Assembly (NCBI GenBank): GCA_023548195.1
Contig: JAJHZJ010000269.1
Coordinates: 186,001-250,000 of the forward strand
Direction of reading: 5' to 3'
Length of the DNA stretch: 64,000 nt
Source of the DNA: Bettongia penicillata ogilbyi
Taxonomy: Eukaryota; Chordata; Mammalia; Diprotodontia; Potoroidae
Both the position numbers and the translations under genes were made by a program. The notes beneath the pieces were generated by a model that made no database searches, was not told the origin of the DNA, and saw only the letters and a list, made by a program, of their open reading frames with translations. Shown piece after piece: positions 59,413-64,000 of the stretch (positions within the stretch are counted from its first letter, which is position 1; each line of letters begins with the position of its first letter).

Positions 59413-60555
59413 TAATGATATTGCTAAATATAAAAGCAAGTATTTTCCTTTCTGAAAATTCTTTTTAAAGTTATTACTGGTAAATATTCCAATAAAGATT
59501 GTGTAACACCAGGAACAATTGAAATTCCCTTAATTTTTAAATTAAATGTTAATCATCAATACACATACATATGTGTGTAGAGGTATACAGACGAAACCGG
59601 TTATATCAGATTTAAACTTCCTCCAGCAGTGTTGACCCTTTCCAAACCCAGATGTTTAAATGACTGTTCAATGGGAATATATGGAATTATAAATATTTCC
59701 CATCTGCTGCTACCGTCTGGCTCCGCTCAAAAGTTATAAAATCATCTATAGGACTTAGAGGTAGCAGCAGGCTCAATTTAGAGCTACAGAAATTGTGGTA
59801 ACAAGCCTTTTTTCATAGAAAAGACTTTGACTATTCACCCAAAGGAATAAGTGAAGGTTAAGGCAATGTCTTATTTAATGTACTTTTAGATGGGACAGCT
59901 TTGGGATATGTTTTAGGTTCCAACTGAGAGCATGTAGCAATCTGGATAATCATAAACAAAAATGAAATTGCATTTAGATTTTCAATACTTACTGCCTGAG
60001 AGGTGCATGGGCACACTAAAGGAAAAAAAAAGTGTAGGAGGGTGTATCTCCCTTCAAAAATAACATTACCCAGCTTCTTACTATCTGAAATCTTCTTAAT
60101 CAGAACAGCAAATATGTAGGACAGGCCTTATTGAGATTGCTCAATTACTTTACATACAGAAGTGGAACTATTAGACAACTCACAGACTAACTAAAAATTA
60201 ATTAGAGGAGATTTTCTTGGATAGAGGAGGAAAAATATATTCAGGAATAATACAACACGCAAGCAGTTGGAAGCAGCTTCTCAGCTTCTGTATTGAGCAT
60301 ATTATTCTGCTAATCTGAAGCTAGATAGATCATCTTCTGTCTCCTTCTTTACTGCTTTTAGTGAATATGTTGTAGGAGTAAGATGGGTAATTATTATATT
60401 AGTTTTTTTTCTAATGCAGAAACACAAGCAATGCAGTGAAAATTAAACAGATACTAGGAAAGAAAAACCTACATGGAAATGGGATGGGGGAGGAATTACA
60501 CCAAGTTTCTCTGAGAAAGGATGAATTTTCAAAACATATAAAGTAAAATAAGAAA
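59413..60555. other. unassigned; contains an 11-bp perfect hairpin
   Basis: No gene or repeat family recognised. The block 59580-59820 is less AT-rich, keeps a few CpGs and contains the inverted repeat CTGCTGCTACC (59704-59714) / GGTAGCAGCAG (59760-59770). This could be a conserved non-coding element, but conservation cannot be judged from one sequence. Confidence 0.4.
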
Positions 60556-60559
60556 TGTT

Positions 60560-61452
60560 TCCCTATTGATAAATGGTCAAAGGAAATGAACAGTCAGTTT
60601 TCAAAAAAAAAATCAGAGTCATTGATATATACATAAAAAATTCTCAATCATTATTGATTAGAGAAATGGGCTTTTGTGTTTATGAAATCTCATAGAAGAA
60701 AGGAACCAGTGAAGAAACAGTTCTTGATGATTGTAATTTGACCTCCTTACACTTCTCCTACCACACAATCACTCAATCAACAAGCACTTCATTGCTGTGA
60801 ACTGGTCTAATCTTTCTCTACAATAATTTGGAAAAATAACCCAAGGACTTTAAAATTGTGCATACCCTTTGTTCCAATAATACCACTATGAAATATATAT
60901 TTTGAAGAGATGAAAGAAAAAGGAAGAAGGTCTATATGTACAAAAATATATACCAGATTACTTTATGGTGCCAAATAATTTAAAAGTGAAGGAATTCCCA
61001 GGCTGAAAAAGTAGTAGTATATATTATAGGGAAATACTATTGTGGTATAATAAATGATGAAGGGAATGGTTTCAAAAAAAATGTGGGAAATCATATGAAC
61101 TAATGCAAAATCAAATGAGCAGAACCAGAATATTGTACACAGCAGTGGCAATATTGTAATGATGATCAATGCTCCAGTAAATTTCCAAAGGATTCATGAT
61201 GAAAAAGGCTACTCAATTCAAGAGAGAACTCACAAATTTTGAGGGCAGATTTAAATATACTTATTTTACTTTTACTTTTATTGCTTCTTTTGCAACATAG
61301 ATAATATGGAAATAACTTTTACATGATTTAATATAGATAACATACTGTTTACTTTCTCAATGAGTGGGAGAGGGGCAGGATGAAGGAAGAGAACTAGAAT
61401 TCAAACTTAACGTATGCATCTATATATTATCACAATAAATTATATATTAAAA
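60560..61452 (+). mobile_element. L1 ORF2 C-terminus and 3' end
   Basis: Plus-strand L1 text: 'CCTATTGATAAATGGTCAAAGG' in part (60562-60583), then after a break 'AAATACTATTGTGGTATAATA' (61031), 'AAATGAGCAGAACCAGAATAT' (61113) and 'GATTCATGATGAAAAAGGCT' (61190), and the 3'UTR ('TTACTTTCTCAATGAGTGGG', about 61350) to an AATAAA-rich end near 61450. Strongly diverged. The segment 60670-60830 is less clear. Confidence 0.7.
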
Positions 61453-61454
61453 TA

Positions 61455-61515
61455 AGCATGTTGCAAATCTTAAAGCAACATATAAATGATAGTCATTTTT
61501 ATTACTTTGTTTCTA
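61455..61515 (+). mobile_element. SINE 3' tail fragment
   Basis: 'TTGCAAATCTTAAAGCAACA' and 'TATAAATGATAGTCATTTTT' match the usual 3' tail of marsupial CORE/tRNA SINEs. Confidence 0.5.
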
Positions 61516-61611
61516 TTAAATCATGCTTCTATTAAGTCTCAAAAGTGGTTTTAATACTGTTTTTGTAAAAGAGAACTGAGCTCCTATATTGTAGGTCCTT
61601 AGTCAGTTCTC

Positions 61612-62075
61612 TAGAGGTCAGTCAAGATGTTGGAGTAGAAGGAAGCTTTATGGCACAACTCTCTTCCTCATCTTATACAGCCTTCTCACTATTCCAACAA
61701 AGGTCTAGAAAAACATAAGACTCAATCAAAATCAGAAAATTCAAGAAAAACTCAGTGAATTATTTTTCTAACCCAGGTCAGCTTAGTGAATCAAACTGAT
61801 GTTTACAGACACTGGAAATCAGGACTAACTAAGAGATGACCAGAGAGATGGCCAGCCAGGGATTGATCAGTGACCTGGACTAGTATACTACGGTAATAAA
61901 TAGCTACATATCCATCATGGAAGGGCCTGATACAATGCAGAAATAGCCAACTAGTGCCCACTGGAAGCTGTATTACCCTGGAACTAGGTCTTAGATCCAA
62001 TGAGGACCAATTAAGTTCATGTACCTGGATGTGGCAAAGAGAACAGGTAGCAATTGTGAGTAATACTCTACTAAG
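61612..62075 (+). mobile_element. L1 5'UTR (older type)
   Basis: Opens 'AGGTCAGTCAAGATGTTGGA' + 'GTAGAAGGAAGC', the decayed L1 start. Leader text of the same style as 43470-44240 follows. The 133-codon minus-strand ORF across it (61803-62204) is antisense to the leader and not supported. Confidence 0.6.
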
Positions 62076-62225
62076 CAAGAAGCAAAGACAGAAATAAGCA
62101 ATAGTGAAATAGTAAGATAGATAAGATAGATAATGTATTAATAATAATGCCACATATACATTAAAAACTAAATAATTAAGAGAAAAATTAGACAAATTAC
62201 ACAAAAGTAGCTAGATAAACATTTC

Positions 62226-62249
62226 TTCTCTCTCTCTCTCTCTCTCTCC
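62226..62249 (+). repeat. (TC)n microsatellite
   Basis: About 11-12 TC units followed by a C-rich stretch. Confidence 0.92.
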
Positions 62250-62682
62250 CTCTCGTTGTCTCCCCCTACCCCCCCCACACATACACACTACAAAATGATC
62301 CCATCAGATTTCTTATTTATTCACCTTCTCCATTGAATGTACTTATTTTTACCTAGGGAGAAATCTTCCATTACTTTGCCCTTGGAATATGCATTAACTG
62401 AAAGAAGTGGTCCAAATACCTTATTATATGGAAGACGTTTTAATCCACTTACTATCAAACACATAGTTTTTCATCATGGGAATAACACATGAGACCTATC
62501 TCAATGGTACTTTTATCAAGGCCATTTTCCCCAAGATATATTTCTGCTGTCCCTGATATCAATCTATTTATCATTGATCTCACATTAGAATCATAAAATA
62601 TTTTCATATATAAATTAATTTATATTTAATAAAATAGAAATTAATTACTCAAAAATAAATAGCATCATTTTGTTATTTTTAA

Positions 62683-62781
62683 AATTACATTGAAGAAAAG
62701 TCACATCTAGTATTTAAAGATCCTTCATAGTAAATTACATTGAAGAAAAGTCACATCAGTATTTATAGATCCTTCTTAGTA
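62683..62781 (+). repeat. 50-bp tandem duplication
   Basis: Two adjoining units, 62683-62732 (50 bp) and 62733-62781 (49 bp), each beginning AATTACATTGAAGAAAAGTC and ending in CCTTC-T/A-TAGTA. They differ at a few positions and by one indel. The remaining sequence between 62075 and 62935 is unassigned. Confidence 0.92.
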
Positions 62782-62934
62782 AATCACCTTTGCAGATTTC
62801 ATTGTAATTTATTTACTTTCATGTATTTCTAGAGCATTTTTAGAAAAATACAACCAAAATTAACTGAACAGTTAATTGTGGTAATAGGAACAGGTACTCA
62901 GCTGTCTTAGATATCTAAATCTTCAGTGTAAAGA

Positions 62935-63172
62935 AACATGGGCAGCTATAGATTGATGGGCCTCAAATAAGGAAAACTGATATTCCTGAGTTCAAATTTA
63001 GTATCACACACTTACAAGCTGTGTACCCCTGGATAAGTCACATAACTATATTTGTCTCATTTGGAGAAGGAAATGGCAAAATATTTCAGTTTCATTTTCA
63101 AGAAAATCCTGATTGGGGTAATGAAAGGTTAGTCAAGACCAAAAATTGACTGAACCACACAAAGGCACAGTT
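62935..63172 (+). mobile_element. RTE-tailed tRNA SINE
   Basis: 'GGGCAGCTATAGATTGATGG', 'CTGAGTTCAAATTTAGTATC', 'CAAGCTGTGTACCCCTGGAT', 'AAGTCACATAAC', then 'GGAGAAGGAAATGGCAAAAT' and 'CAAGAAAATCCTGATTGGGG' with the closing 'CTGAACCACAC'. Same structure as the SINE at 9386-9655. Confidence 0.8.
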
Positions 63173-64000
63173 AAGGTATCCATTCTTCCAGTTAATAAGT
63201 AGCTTATTATTTTCAGATTGCCAGCATACCAAATTTAAAAAAAAAAAAAAAACATAAATAAAGGACTACTTTGGGTCTGACAGCCAGCAACATGAAAAAA
63301 GACTATTAAGGAGACAAACAATGTAAGGAGAACCATTTTGATCACGTCATTGGATAAGGTAGGTATTGTTGTGTGACACCAAAATGAGTCCATTGCTTTC
63401 CTTAGATGGATATTGATAATGTTGTTCCATGTGTCAAAAGTTCCAGTTCAAGGCCCTGGAATGGATTGATATTAGTCTTCCATTTTTAAAAATGCTTTAT
63501 TTCCCTTTGGAAAAATTTTGTAACTTCTGCAATAAATTTGAACACATGGTTTGATTAATTCAAAGCACTCGAAATATTAATATAGTCTCTAAGTCAGGAC
63601 TACTGAAGAGTTCTGTCTCTCTGCTTCAGAGAACTAAGTTATTTTATTTTCTGTCACATAAAACTTGGTTTGGAGTTTACTTGAGTTTATTCTAGAAATT
63701 TAGTGCAATTATTTGAAATATTTCTGTTAATAACGTGATCTTAGGAAATAGCAGTACTCTATCAAAATGTTATGTGAAGCCATGATTTCAAAAGCAGCTT
63801 CCTAATGGTATGCACTTAAGAAGAAAAAAAAAATGACCCTAAGGAAGAGATACAGACGAGTTAAAATATCAACCTTTCTACTCTAGAATACTCATTTTGT
63901 GACCTTCACCTTCTGCTTAAAATATGTTAGAAGTATAAAGCAATGTCTTTATTTAGTATAGTGAGGTATATTAATAGAAACAATGAAGACTTTACCTAAA
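63173..64000. other. unassigned stretch
   Basis: Has an A-run at 63237-63252 and otherwise no recognisable gene, RNA or repeat. Confidence 0.45.

Noticed and set aside
61803..62204. 133-codon minus-strand hydrophobic ORF
   Set aside because: Antisense to an L1-type leader; no membrane-protein pattern beyond AT-rich composition.

Overview
This looks like an intergenic stretch of a marsupial (metatherian) nuclear genome. I find no intact host gene and no host exon. Nearly everything recognisable is a transposable element or a processed gene copy. The marsupial call rests on the repeat set: L1 and ORF2-less 'half-L1' (HAL1) elements with marsupial-type ORF1 and purine-rich 3'UTRs, an RTE-clade LINE together with RTE-tailed tRNA SINEs, MIR/CORE SINEs, L2/L3 and CR1-like LINEs, a Charlie-type hAT miniature element, and an ERV-L. 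The species cannot be fixed from sequence alone; an opossum-like genome is a reasonable guess. All family names are from pattern recognition without a database search, and element boundaries are usually good to about 10-50 bp unless a target-site duplication is given.

Layout. 0-7.4 kb: L1/HAL1 fragments, then an old plus-strand HAL1 (2.24-7.43 kb) split by a young, complete minus-strand HAL1 (2716-5665) that keeps an open 368-codon ORF1, a CpG-rich 5'UTR and a 15-bp target-site duplication. 7.4-12.8 kb: mostly unassigned AT-rich DNA with SINEs and a chimeric L1 fragment. 12.8-17.6 kb: an RTE LINE (endonuclease C-terminus, linker and C-terminus; the RT core is deleted) interrupted by a complete plus-strand HAL1 with a perfect 16-bp duplication. 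17.7-18.7 kb: a possible LTR. 18.7-26.1 kb: a nested pile of at least five minus-strand HAL1/L1 copies, one with a 328-codon ORF1 made by an internal deletion. 26.7-27.4 kb: L2/L3. 29.45-32.11 kb: a full-length EEF2 processed pseudogene. 32.1-36.7 kb: largely unassigned.

36.75-42.54 kb: a long minus-strand L1 with decayed ORF1 and ORF2. 42.9-45.4 kb: L1 5'UTR/ORF1 fragments. 45.4-48.1 kb: the 3' part of an ERV-L (RNase H, integrase, then a dUTPase-like domain, then an LTR), followed by an L1 3' end and a second, diverged LTR. 50.8-52.2 kb: an old inverted repeat whose left arm was hit by a retrocopy of a small KH-domain gene. 52.2-54.6 kb: another minus-strand HAL1. 56.8-58.6 kb: an old CR1-like LINE containing a palindromic hAT element. 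59-64 kb: MIRs, L1 pieces and an RTE-type SINE.

The relationships are those of an autonomous/non-autonomous repeat community. L1-type machinery is the expected source of mobilisation for the ORF2-less HAL1s and for the EEF2 and KH retrocopies. RTE is the expected helper of the RTE-tailed SINEs. Nesting gives a relative order: the CR1-like element, the RTE and old HAL1 copies are oldest; HAL1 at 2.7-5.7 kb appears to be the youngest.
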